Assembly: GCA_964388305.1 (NCBI GenBank)
Contig: CAYMAA010000095.1
Coordinates: 1-6,173 of the forward strand
Length of the DNA: 6,173 bases
Direction of reading: 5' to 3'
Origin: JAJQCI01 sp964388305
GTDB taxonomy: Bacteria; Bacillota; Clostridia; Lachnospirales; CAG-274
The notes under the pieces were generated by a model. It did no database searches. It saw only the letters and a list, made by a program, of their open reading frames with translations, and had not been told where the DNA came from. Below, in pieces: positions 1 to 6,173 of the stretch (the first letter of the stretch is position 1; every line of letters starts with the position of its first letter). A program made the translations under genes and the position numbers.

Positions 1-65
1 GTGGTCTAATGGTATGATAGGGGTCTCCAAAACCTTTGGCGAGGGTTCGATTCCTTCCGCCCCTG
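1..65 (+). tRNA. tRNA-Trp (anticodon CCA), 5' end cut by window edge
   Basis: This tRNA reads UGG codons. The anticodon CCA is at 27-29 in a seven-base loop (25-31), closed by a five-pair stem of 20-24 with 32-36 that includes two G-U pairs. The T arm is 41-45 with 53-57 around the loop TTCGATT. The 3' acceptor strand CGCCCCT is at 58-64 and the discriminator G is at 65. Position 1 corresponds to tRNA nucleotide 7, so the first six bases (expected AGGGGC by pairing) lie outside the window. CCA is not encoded: the next bases are CTA, so the end must be added by CCA-adding enzyme. The D arm is short and wobble-rich, which is normal. Its promoter is not in view. Confidence 0.96.
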
Positions 66-72
66 CTATATT

Positions 73-108
73 AACTGTTAAAGTATTCATTGCTTTAGCA
101 GTTTTTTT
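73..108 (+). terminator. Intrinsic terminator after tRNA-Trp
   Basis: The arms AACTGTTAAAG (73-83) and CTTTAGCAGTT (93-103) pair over 11 positions, with one G-U pair and a nine-base loop. A run of seven T (102-108) follows. It lies only eight bases after the tRNA end and upstream of the ftsH promoter, so it should separate tRNA transcription from ftsH. The stem is AT-rich, so efficiency may be moderate. Confidence 0.85.
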
Positions 109-121
109 ATTTAATTATAAG

Positions 122-150
122 TTGTATTTTTCTTTATAATGTGTTACAAT
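122..150 (+). promoter_or_regulatory. Probable housekeeping sigma-factor promoter for ftsH
   Basis: A -35-like TTGTAT (122-127) is followed by a 17-base spacer and TACAAT (145-150). A TG one base upstream of the hexamer (142-143) makes it an extended -10. The expected start site is near 157, giving a 5' leader of about 28 bases that holds only the ribosome binding site. A perfect TATAAT at 135-140 is a competing -10, but its best -35 (TTAATT, 111-116, 18-base spacer) is weak. No operator or riboswitch fold is visible. The promoter is inferred from motifs only. Confidence 0.6.
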
Positions 151-167
151 TATTTGAGGAATATAAT

Positions 168-174
168 AAGGAGG
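168..174 (+). promoter_or_regulatory. Ribosome binding site of ftsH
   Basis: AAGGAGG is a near-perfect anti-16S match, 10 bases before the ATG at 185. It fixes the ftsH start. Confidence 0.85.
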
Positions 175-184
175 ATTATTATTA

Positions 185-2041
185 ATGAAAGAAACCTTTA
201 AGGCATTGATTATATATATTATAATTTTTGTTGTAGTGCTTGGCATTTTAAGCTACAAAGGAAATTACGGCTTTGGCACAAATGACGGCAGTACTGAAAG
301 CTATTCTTATTCCGTTATGATGGATGATTTGTACAGCGGTGATGTTGAAAGCATTACCGTTCAGCAGGACAGTACAGCGTCGGATACAGGCACGGCTTTG
401 GTTGTTAAGGGCAAAAAGCAGTACTCGGTAGAGCTTGCTAGCGTATCCGCCTTTATGTCAACGGTAAACGATATTCTTAAAAACAATTCCGTGGATTTTA
501 CAGTAGATGTTAAACCCGCAAAAAAAGCAAGCTCCTTAAACGGATATATTTTACCCATTATTCTTGTAATTGCCATAATTGCCGTTGTTATAATTTTATC
601 GCAAAAGGGGCAGGGCGGCGGTATGCTTAATTTCGGCAAAAGCAATGCCAAGCTTTTTGACGAATCAAAGAAAAAAATTAAATTCAGCGATGTGGCAGGC
701 CTTGACGAGGAAAAAGAGGATTTAAAGGAAATAGTAGACTTTTTAAAAGCGCCTAAAAAATTTACGGATATGGGCGCCAGAATACCAAAGGGTGTTTTGC
801 TTGTAGGCCCTCCGGGAACAGGTAAAACTCTTCTCGCAAAGGCTATAGCAGGTGAGGCCGGTGTTCCTTTCTTTTCAATTTCAGGCTCGGACTTTGTTGA
901 AATGTTTGTCGGCGTAGGCGCCTCCAGAGTAAGGGATTTATTCGATAAAGCAAAGAAAAACAGTCCATGTATGGTTTTTATTGACGAGATTGATGCAGTG
1001 GGCAGAAAGCGTGGAGCAGGCTTGGGCGGCAGCCATGACGAAAGAGAACAGACCCTTAATCAGCTCCTTGTTGAAATGGACGGTTTTGGCGCAAACGAGG
1101 GTATTATTATTGTGGCTGCAACCAACAGACCGGATATACTTGACCCTGCACTTTTAAGACCCGGTCGTTTTGACAGACAAACTGTTGTTAATCCTCCCGA
1201 TGTAAGAGGAAGAGAGGACATACTTAAGGTTCACGCAAGAAACAAAAAAATTGCTCCCGATGTGGATTTAAAAACTGTTGCCAAAACTACCCCCGGCTTT
1301 ACGGGAGCTGACCTTGAAAACCTTTTAAACGAGGCTGCTCTTTTAGCCACGAGAAGGGGAAAGCGCGCTTTGGATATGGACGATATTAATAAGGCATATA
1401 TTAAGGTGGGAGTCGGTACGGAAAAGAAAAACAAGGTTATAAGCGAAAAGGAAAAGAAAATGACGGCTTATCACGAGTCGGGTCATGCAATTATTCATGA
1501 AATATTGCCCGATTTAGACCCTGTTCACCTTATATCCATTATACCTACGGGCAGAGCAGGGGGATATACCATGCCTTTGCCGCAGGACAAAATGTATTAC
1601 ACCAAGTCTTATATAACAGATTCCATTATATCATTTTTTGGCGGAATGGCTGCTGAAAAGATTATTTTCGGGGAAACAACCACAGGGCCAAGCAATGATA
1701 TTGAAAGAGCAACGGAGCTTGCCAGAAATATGGTTATAAAATACGGTATGAGTGATATTGTTGGGCCTGTAAGATACGGCAGAGATGACGATCAGGTATT
1801 TTTGGGCAACGATCTTGCGCATACAAAAAATTACAGTGAAGAGTATGCGAGCCTTATCGACAAGGAAGTGCAGAGAATACTAATGGACTGCTATAGCAAG
1901 GCTCAGCAGCTTTTAAGCAACAATATAGAGCTTTTGAACAAATCCGCCGAAATGCTTATTGAAAATGAAAAGGTTACGGGGGATCAGTTTAGAGATTTGG
2001 TGGAAAAATACGGTATTAAAGGCAATGGGCCGTCAGCATAG
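185..2041 (+). CDS. ftsH: ATP-dependent zinc metalloprotease FtsH
   Basis: FtsH is a hexameric, membrane-anchored AAA+ protease that unfolds and degrades membrane proteins and short-lived cytosolic regulators. At 618 residues it is full length. Visible in order are a first transmembrane helix (about 7-23), an extracytoplasmic domain (about 25-119), a second helix (about 121-139), and a Gly-rich linker. The AAA+ module carries Walker A GPPGTGKT (208-215), the pore loop FVGVG (241-245), Walker B ending in D267-E268, and the second region of homology (about 312-331) with arginine fingers R325 and R328. The peptidase domain has HESGH (430-434), with H430 and H434 as zinc ligands and E431 catalytic. 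D505 in the GPSND segment is the expected third ligand. No key residue is missing. The gene follows its own promoter and strong ribosome binding site, and probably leads an operon with the next two genes. The common tilS-hpt neighbours are not upstream; a tRNA-Trp is there instead. Confidence 0.98.
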   Translation: MKETFKALIIYIIIFVVVLGILSYKGNYGFGTNDGSTESYSYSVMMDDLYSGDVESITVQQDSTASDTGTALVVKGKKQYSVELASVSAFMSTVNDILKNNSVDFTVDVKPAKKASSLNGYILPIILVIAIIAVVIILSQKGQGGGMLNFGKSNAKLFDESKKKIKFSDVAGLDEEKEDLKEIVDFLKAPKKFTDMGARIPKGVLLVGPPGTGKTLLAKAIAGEAGVPFFSISGSDFVEMFVGVGASRVRDLFDKAKKNSPCMVFIDEIDAVGRKRGAGLGGSHDEREQTLNQLLVEMDGFGANEGIIIVAATNRPDILDPALLRPGRFDRQTVVNPPDVRGREDILKVHARNKKIAPDVDLKTVAKTTPGFTGADLENLLNEAALLATRRGKRALDMDDINKAYIKVGVGTEKKNKVISEKEKKMTAYHESGHAIIHEILPDLDPVHLISIIPTGRAGGYTMPLPQDKMYYTKSYITDSIISFFGGMAAEKIIFGETTTGPSNDIERATELARNMVIKYGMSDIVGPVRYGRDDDQVFLGNDLAHTKNYSEEYASLIDKEVQRILMDCYSKAQQLLSNNIELLNKSAEMLIENEKVTGDQFRDLVEKYGIKGNGPSA

Positions 2042-2071
2042 TTTTTAACGGAATGTGAGAGTTGATAATAT

Positions 2072-3166
2072 ATGAAATACACTACGCTCCACGGCGGAGA
2101 TTTGGACGGCATTGAAAGAGCCTTGGGAATAGACAGAAGCCTTATTATGGATTTTTCGGCAAATATAAATCCAATAGGCGCACCCGAAAGTGTTAAGAAA
2201 AAAATTGCCGAAAGTGTGGATTTTATTTCTTCTTATCCCGATAAGGGATATGTTAATTTAAAAAATGCCATTAGCCGTTATACAGGCGCTAAAACGGAGA
2301 ATATTTTGGTCGGAAACGGCTCTACGGAGCTTATTGGACTTATTATAAAGGCTGTTAAACCAAAAAAGGCGCTTATTGTATCGCCATGTTATTCCGAATA
2401 TGAAAGGGAGGTTAAAATATCCGGCGGAGATGCCGACTATTTTCAGCTAAAAGAGGAAGATAGCTTTATACCAAATGTTGAAGGACTTATTGCTGCTATG
2501 GGCAATGAGGATATGGTTATAATATGCAATCCCAACAATCCTACGGATTCGGTTTTTAAGGCTGAGGACTTGCGAAAGCTGGCAAAATCCGCCAAAAAGA
2601 AAAACTGTTTTATTATGATTGATGAAACCTATGCGGAATTTGTATCTAACATAAAGGATATTACCGCCATACCTATTGCTGACTGTATGGACAATGTAGC
2701 CGTTATAAGAGGCACATCTAAGTTTTTTGCCTGCCCCGGTTTAAGATTGGGTTACGGTATAATTTCTTCCGGCAATATAAAAAACCGAATTGACAATATA
2801 AGGGATGCATGGTCGGTAAACAGCCTTACCGCAAAGGCAGGGGAGGTTATGTTTTCCGACGAGGCTTATAAAAAGCAGGTGCATAGCCTTATATGCTCTG
2901 AAAGAAACAGACTTAAAGCGCTTTTGAACGGTATAAATGGCATTAAAACCTACAGGCTTAACGCAAATTTGGTATTATGCAAAATTATTAAAAAAGGAAT
3001 TAGCGCCGAGGATATTTTTGAATATATGCTGAAATACAGCATTATAGTCAGAAACTGCGAAAATATAAGGGGTTTAGGCAAGGGTTATTTCAGATTTTGT
3101 ATTATGATGCCCGAGCAGAATGATGTTTTAATTAAGGGTCTTTATGAAATTTTAGGGAGGGAGTAA
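2072..3166 (+). CDS. cobD: CobD-like PLP enzyme (threonine-phosphate decarboxylase / HisC-like aminotransferase fold)
   Basis: This is a fold-type I PLP enzyme. CobD decarboxylates L-threonine O-3-phosphate to (R)-1-amino-2-propanol phosphate for the nucleotide loop of cobalamin; the related HisC is a transaminase. CobD hallmarks recalled from the Salmonella protein are present: HGG at the N-terminus (7-9), DFSANINP (27-34), YPD (55-57), WSVN (247-250) and VRNC (326-329). The predicted Schiff-base lysine is K217 in GTSKFF, D184 (DETY) contacts the pyridine nitrogen, and R225 lies in PGLRLGY. R327 and R341 match the spacing of the two substrate-binding arginines of CobD. The 364-residue length matches CobD. 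Oddities are NPNNPTD (153-159) in place of the usual NPTG ending, and CIM where CobD has AIR just after R341. The ribosome binding site is weak (GAGAG, about 2057-2061). The gene starts 30 nt after ftsH with no terminator between. No cobalamin gene is in the window, so another phospho-amino-acid substrate, or HisC activity, cannot be excluded. Confidence 0.75.
   Translation: MKYTTLHGGDLDGIERALGIDRSLIMDFSANINPIGAPESVKKKIAESVDFISSYPDKGYVNLKNAISRYTGAKTENILVGNGSTELIGLIIKAVKPKKALIVSPCYSEYEREVKISGGDADYFQLKEEDSFIPNVEGLIAAMGNEDMVIICNPNNPTDSVFKAEDLRKLAKSAKKKNCFIMIDETYAEFVSNIKDITAIPIADCMDNVAVIRGTSKFFACPGLRLGYGIISSGNIKNRIDNIRDAWSVNSLTAKAGEVMFSDEAYKKQVHSLICSERNRLKALLNGINGIKTYRLNANLVLCKIIKKGISAEDIFEYMLKYSIIVRNCENIRGLGKGYFRFCIMMPEQNDVLIKGLYEILGRE
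3154..3161 (+). promoter_or_regulatory. Ribosome binding site inside the end of the cobD-like gene
   Basis: AGGGAGGG lies within the last codons of the upstream gene, whose stop TAA is at 3164-3166, and ends nine bases before the ATG at 3171. Ribosomes ending the first gene would stop on top of this site, so the two products are probably translationally coupled. It also fixes the downstream start. Confidence 0.75.
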
Positions 3167-3170
3167 TTTT

Positions 3171-4541
3171 ATGACTAATTTAGAAAAAAACTTTTTGGAT
3201 ATTGATAAAAAGTTAGAGGTGGACAGCGAGGTAAGGCCATATACTATGAAGGAAGCGATTGCCGAGGCAAAAAGATGCTTACAGTGCAAGGTTCCAATGT
3301 GCAAAAGAGGCTGTCCCATTAACAACAATATTACTGAGTTTGTGGGAAGTCTTGCAATGGGTAATTTAGGCGAGGCGAGAGCATATCTTTCGGAAAAAAC
3401 CAATTTGCCTGCAATTTGCGGCAGAGTTTGTCCTCACGACAGGCAGTGTCAGGGGAGCTGTGTTTTAGGCAAAAAAGGTAAGCCTGTTCAGATTGGCAGG
3501 TTGGAGCAGTTTGTGGCGGATTTTGATGCTGAAATGGGTCTTTTAAGATATACAGTTCCAAAAAAGGAAAAGGGAAAGGTTGCTGTTGCCGGCTCAGGCC
3601 CTGCGGGACTTACCGTGGCAGGGGATCTTGCTCTTATGGGTTATGAGGTGACTATTTTTGAGGCGGAGGAAAAACCGGGGGGAGTGCTTATGTACGGTAT
3701 TCCCGAATTTCGCTTGCCAAAGGACGTTGTTGCCAGAGAAATTAAAAGAATAGAAGAAAACGGAGTAAAGATTGTTACAAACACCAAGGTTGGGCAGGAT
3801 ATTACATTGGAGCAGCTTTTTGAGCAGGGCTATGACGCTGTATTTATAGGCACGGGTACGGATATTAACAGAGGATTGGATATACCCGGCAGAAAGCTTA
3901 ACGGCGTTATGAAAGCAAACTATATGCTGAGAAGAGTTATGATGTACAGACAGGGAGTTATTCCCAAAGAGAGTTTGCCTGTTCAGGAGGGTGACAGAGT
4001 TGTTGTTATAGGCGCGGGAAATGTATCTATGGATGCGTCACGAACGGCAATTATGTGCGGCGCTTCCTCCGTTACCGTTGCTTATGTGGATGTGCGTGAA
4101 ACCATTTCCGCAGAGGATAACGAATATGAGGACGCTGTTGCGGACGGCGTTAAATTTAAGTGGAAAGCAGTGCCTGTTGAGTATGTCGGTGACGGAAAGA
4201 GAGTTACGGGACTTAAAGTAGATTGTGAGGGCAACGATGAGGTTTTGCCCTGTGACAAATGCCTTATTGCTATCGGTTCCAAGCCGGGAAGAATTATTAG
4301 AAACAGCACAAAGGGACTTGATGTTGACGAAAAGGGTTACATAGTTACCAGGGAAGAGCCTTACGGAATGACATCGCTGAAGGGTGTTTTTGCAGGCGGA
4401 GATGTGGTACACAGACCTGCTACTGTTGTTATGGCAATGAAAGAGGCAAAAAAGGTTGCCGAGGGAATTGCCAAATATGTGGACGCCGTAAGACTGATGA
4501 AAAAATTAAATGAAACAAGCAGCGATGTAATTGGTGACTGA
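3171..4541 (+). CDS. GltD/NfnB-family iron-sulfur flavoprotein oxidoreductase (glutamate synthase small-subunit-like)
   Basis: The family moves electrons between NAD(P)H and an iron-sulfur partner. Members are the glutamate synthase small subunit GltD, NfnB of the bifurcating NADH-dependent ferredoxin:NADP reductase, and stand-alone proteins often annotated gltA. The N-terminal iron-sulfur domain has two cysteine sets, C36/C39/C44/C48 and C83/C87/C93/C97, consistent with two [4Fe-4S] clusters. The first dinucleotide fold is GSGPAG (141-146) for FAD, followed by PGGVLMYGIPEFRLPK (169-184). The second is GAGNVS (281-286) for the pyridine nucleotide. A terminal FAD motif, GVFAGGDVV, is at 405-413. 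The length of 456 residues is normal. Oddly, the usual YRRxxxxMPA segment that reads the 2'-phosphate of NADPH is YVDVRETISA here (305-314), so NADP preference is doubtful. An extra CxxC lies at 361-364. The gene begins 4 nt after the CobD-like gene and ends at a strong terminator. Neither gltB nor nfnA is next to it, so the electron partner is unknown. The family call is firm; the exact reaction is not. Confidence 0.85.
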   Translation: MTNLEKNFLDIDKKLEVDSEVRPYTMKEAIAEAKRCLQCKVPMCKRGCPINNNITEFVGSLAMGNLGEARAYLSEKTNLPAICGRVCPHDRQCQGSCVLGKKGKPVQIGRLEQFVADFDAEMGLLRYTVPKKEKGKVAVAGSGPAGLTVAGDLALMGYEVTIFEAEEKPGGVLMYGIPEFRLPKDVVAREIKRIEENGVKIVTNTKVGQDITLEQLFEQGYDAVFIGTGTDINRGLDIPGRKLNGVMKANYMLRRVMMYRQGVIPKESLPVQEGDRVVVIGAGNVSMDASRTAIMCGASSVTVAYVDVRETISAEDNEYEDAVADGVKFKWKAVPVEYVGDGKRVTGLKVDCEGNDEVLPCDKCLIAIGSKPGRIIRNSTKGLDVDEKGYIVTREEPYGMTSLKGVFAGGDVVHRPATVVMAMKEAKKVAEGIAKYVDAVRLMKKLNETSSDVIGD

Positions 4542-4542
4542 T

Positions 4543-4571
4543 AAAAAGCCGGGTTTATCTCGGCTTTTTTT
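4543..4571 (+). terminator. Strong intrinsic terminator ending the ftsH operon
   Basis: The arms AAAAAGCCGGG (4543-4553) and CTCGGCTTTTT (4559-4569) form an 11-pair stem with one G-U pair and a five-base loop TTTAT. A run of seven T (4565-4571) follows. It starts one base after the stop codon of the GltD-like gene. The A-run on the left arm means the reverse strand also ends in a U tract, although no gene on that strand needs it. Confidence 0.93.
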
Positions 4572-4634
4572 GAGAATAAAAAATTTTAAATTGCAAAATC
4601 TAATTAAAGGCAGTATTTTTGAAAGGGAATTTAT

Positions 4635-5885
4635 ATGTTTGACAAAAGACGGCTGAGTAACGGTATTGTGGTTGTTACGGACGATATGAAATATATGAAC
4701 AGCATTTCAATGGGAATATATGTTGGCTGCGGCTCTCGGTATGAAAATGAGCAAAACAACGGTATGGCGCATTATATTGAGCATATGCTTTTTAAAGGAA
4801 CGCACAAAAGGAGCGCTGCGGAGCTTGCCTTTGAAACGGACGAGCTTGGAGGGCAGCTTAATGCCTACACCTCAAAGGAATACACCTGTTTTTATTTTAA
4901 GGTATTAAGCGAGCATTTTAAAAAAGCGCTGGACATTGTAAGCGATATGCTTTTAAACTCTAAATTTGACCGAGAGGACATTAAAAGAGAGAGAACCGTT
5001 ATTGACGAAGAGATAAGCATATATGAGGATACCCCCGAAGATTTGGTGTTTGACAGACTTCAGTATGATGTTTGGGGAAGAAAAAATTTGGGACTTGAAA
5101 TTTTGGGTACACACAGCTCCATAAGCAAATTTACTCGTGAGGATTTTTTGGAATATATGTCAAATAATTACAGGACTGACAATATTGTTATATCCGCAGC
5201 AGGGCGCTTTGACAGGGAAGAGCTTTACTCTATGCTTGAAAATGCTTTTGGGGGCATTAAGGCGGTTTCCTACAGAAACAATGTTGAAAAAGCCGTGTAC
5301 ACTCCCTCGGCTGTAAAAACCGTAAGGGACATTGAGCAGGTGCATTTATGTATGGCTTTTCCCGCATTTAAAACAGGGGAAAGAAGCTACGGCTTATCGG
5401 TATTAAACTCTGCTGTGGGCGGCGGAATGAGCAGCAGGCTTTTTCAAAAAATAAGAGAAGAAAAAGGCTTGTGCTACAGCGTTTATTCCACATTTTCCAC
5501 CTATATGGACGCAGGTATATTTATGATATATATGGGGCTTAGCGCCTCCAATTTGGAAAAGGCGATTAATATTTGCGAAAGTGAGCTTGAAAGGCTAAAG
5601 ACGGACGGAATTGGAGAAGAGGAGCTTTTAAGAGTAAAGGGTCAGTTAAAAAGCGCTTTTTTAATGCAGGACGAAAGCACCTCCGCAAAATGTGCGAGAA
5701 TTGGGAGAAATATGCTCCTTACGGGGAGATACCGCAGCAATGAAGAGGCATTGAGCCTGTTGGAAAAGGTTGACAACAAAGAGATTAAAGAAATTTCCAA
5801 TATTATTTTTAATAAAAATTTAATGAGTATTTCCGTTGTCGGAAGAGAAAAGGGCATAAATTTACAGAATATAATAAACGCATAA
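4635..5885 (+). CDS. M16 family zinc peptidase (YmxG/MlpA-like, inverzincin)
   Basis: This is a cytoplasmic-type zinc peptidase of the mitochondrial-processing-peptidase family (M16B), whose bacterial members cut short unfolded peptides. The inverted zinc motif HYIEH is at 46-50: H46 and H50 are ligands and E49 is the catalytic base. The third ligand is E126 in IDEEISIYEDTPED, at the usual distance of about 76 residues. The C-terminal half carries GGGMSSRLFQKIREEKGLCYSVYS (262-285), the conserved substrate-binding segment. At 416 residues it has the two half-domains of a single-chain M16B subunit, which usually dimerises. No signal peptide is seen. The sequence closely resembles my recollection of B. 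subtilis YmxG/MlpA, including NAYTSKEYTC (76-85). The ribosome binding site is AAAGGGA (4622-4628), 6 nt before the ATG. The gene follows a terminator, so it needs its own promoter or readthrough. The physiological substrate is unknown. Confidence 0.93.
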   Translation: MFDKRRLSNGIVVVTDDMKYMNSISMGIYVGCGSRYENEQNNGMAHYIEHMLFKGTHKRSAAELAFETDELGGQLNAYTSKEYTCFYFKVLSEHFKKALDIVSDMLLNSKFDREDIKRERTVIDEEISIYEDTPEDLVFDRLQYDVWGRKNLGLEILGTHSSISKFTREDFLEYMSNNYRTDNIVISAAGRFDREELYSMLENAFGGIKAVSYRNNVEKAVYTPSAVKTVRDIEQVHLCMAFPAFKTGERSYGLSVLNSAVGGGMSSRLFQKIREEKGLCYSVYSTFSTYMDAGIFMIYMGLSASNLEKAINICESELERLKTDGIGEEELLRVKGQLKSAFLMQDESTSAKCARIGRNMLLTGRYRSNEEALSLLEKVDNKEIKEISNIIFNKNLMSISVVGREKGINLQNIINA

Positions 5886-5915
5886 GCACAAAATAAGTGT
5901 GGAGGAACAAATAAG

Positions 5916-5921
5916 AGGAGG
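5916..5921 (+). promoter_or_regulatory. Ribosome binding site of the DUF378 gene
   Basis: AGGAGG sits 8 bases before the ATG at 5930, an ideal arrangement. A second Shine-Dalgarno-like GGAGGA at 5901-5906 lies 15 bases upstream with no start codon at a usable distance. Confidence 0.85.
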
Positions 5922-5929
5922 TAATTTAT

Positions 5930-6157
5930 ATGAATACTAAGCCTTATGACTTAACTGCTCTTACAGTGCTTATTATTGGGGCAATAAACTGGGGACTTAT
6001 AGGTTTTTTTCAGTTTGATTTGATTGCGGTGCTGTTTGGCGGTATGAGTTCAATTATTTCCAGAATAATTTATGCCGTTGTAGGTCTTTGCGGACTGTAT
6101 GCGCTTACAATGTACAACAGAGTGGGCGAAAAGCGGTTTATGGAACAGCACAGCTAA
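5930..6157 (+). CDS. DUF378 family small membrane protein
   Basis: This 75-residue protein has two predicted transmembrane helices, about 9-28 and 41-61, joined by a short QFDLIAVLFGGMS turn. It ends in a charged tail with basic residues (R64, K68, R69). The segment GAINWGLIGFFQFDLIAVLFGG (17-38), followed by SRIIYAVVGLCGLY (44-57), is the signature of the DUF378 family (YuzA-like proteins in Firmicutes), which has no established function. The length is typical. The positive-inside rule would place the C-terminal tail in the cytoplasm, and with two helices the N-terminus too. It begins 44 nt after the M16 peptidase stop with a very strong ribosome binding site, so it is probably cotranscribed and well translated. 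The family name comes from recalled motifs; no function is implied by the neighbour. Confidence 0.88.
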   Translation: MNTKPYDLTALTVLIIGAINWGLIGFFQFDLIAVLFGGMSSIISRIIYAVVGLCGLYALTMYNRVGEKRFMEQHS

Positions 6158-6173
6158 TTGTTTGTATCAAAAG

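Noticed and set aside
1..108. tRNA 3' end as an integration (att) site for a mobile island
   Set aside because: Downstream are a terminator and intact housekeeping ftsH. No integrase and no repeat of the tRNA 3' end was seen in the window.
361..651. Open frame of 96 codons on the minus strand inside ftsH
   Set aside because: It is antisense to the extracytoplasmic and second-helix region of ftsH. Its hydrophobic look is the complement of membrane-helix codons, and it has no family resemblance.
4038..4412. Long open frame of 124 codons on the minus strand inside the GltD-like gene
   Set aside because: It lies wholly antisense to a well-supported gene, has no recognisable domain, and no ribosome binding site was identified for it.
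4591..4619. TTGCAA - 17 bases - TATTTT as the promoter of the M16 peptidase
   Set aside because: The implied start site falls within the ribosome binding site, which would leave the message without a working leader. It is mentioned only as a finding.
5870..5875. Perfect TATAAT at the end of the M16 gene as a promoter for the DUF378 gene
   Set aside because: No -35 element occurs 16-18 bases upstream and there is no extended -10 TG. It falls in AT-rich codons (Asn-Ile-Ile-Asn) that readily give this hexamer by chance.
185..5885. FtsH and M16 peptidase as parts of one proteolytic system
   Set aside because: They are in separate transcription units divided by a strong terminator, and both are widespread core genes with no established joint role.

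Overview
The window looks like ordinary core chromosome from a low-GC Gram-positive bacterium, most likely a member of Clostridia. The evidence is AT-rich coding sequence (about 40% GC by eye), AGGAGG-type ribosome binding sites, U-tailed intrinsic terminators, a tRNA gene without an encoded CCA end, and proteins whose closest recalled relatives are firmicute FtsH, YmxG/MlpA and DUF378 proteins. The genus cannot be named from this sequence. All genes lie on the + strand.

Layout: (1) positions 1-65 hold the 3' part of a tRNA-Trp(CCA) gene, cut by the window edge, followed by an intrinsic terminator at 73-108. (2) A promoter region at about 111-150 precedes ftsH (185-2041), a complete membrane-bound AAA+ zinc protease. 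A CobD-like PLP enzyme follows after 30 nt. A GltD/NfnB-like iron-sulfur flavoprotein starts 4 nt after that. A strong GC-stem terminator at 4543-4571 closes this probable three-gene operon. (3) A second unit holds an M16 (YmxG/MlpA-like) zinc peptidase (4635-5885) and, 44 nt later, a 75-residue two-helix membrane protein of the DUF378 family (5930-6157).

The genes do not form an obvious pathway. FtsH and the M16 peptidase both belong to protein processing or quality control but are in separate units. The CobD-like and GltD-like enzymes are metabolic, and their usual partners (cobalamin genes for one; gltB or nfnA for the other) are absent from the window. No gap exceeds 300 bases, and I found no mobile element, CRISPR array, riboswitch or recent-transfer signature.

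I did not find a convincing undescribed system. The points most worth a second look are the changed NADP(H)-recognition motif in the GltD-like protein, the orphan status of the CobD-like enzyme, and the placement of both behind ftsH with apparent translational coupling between the two.
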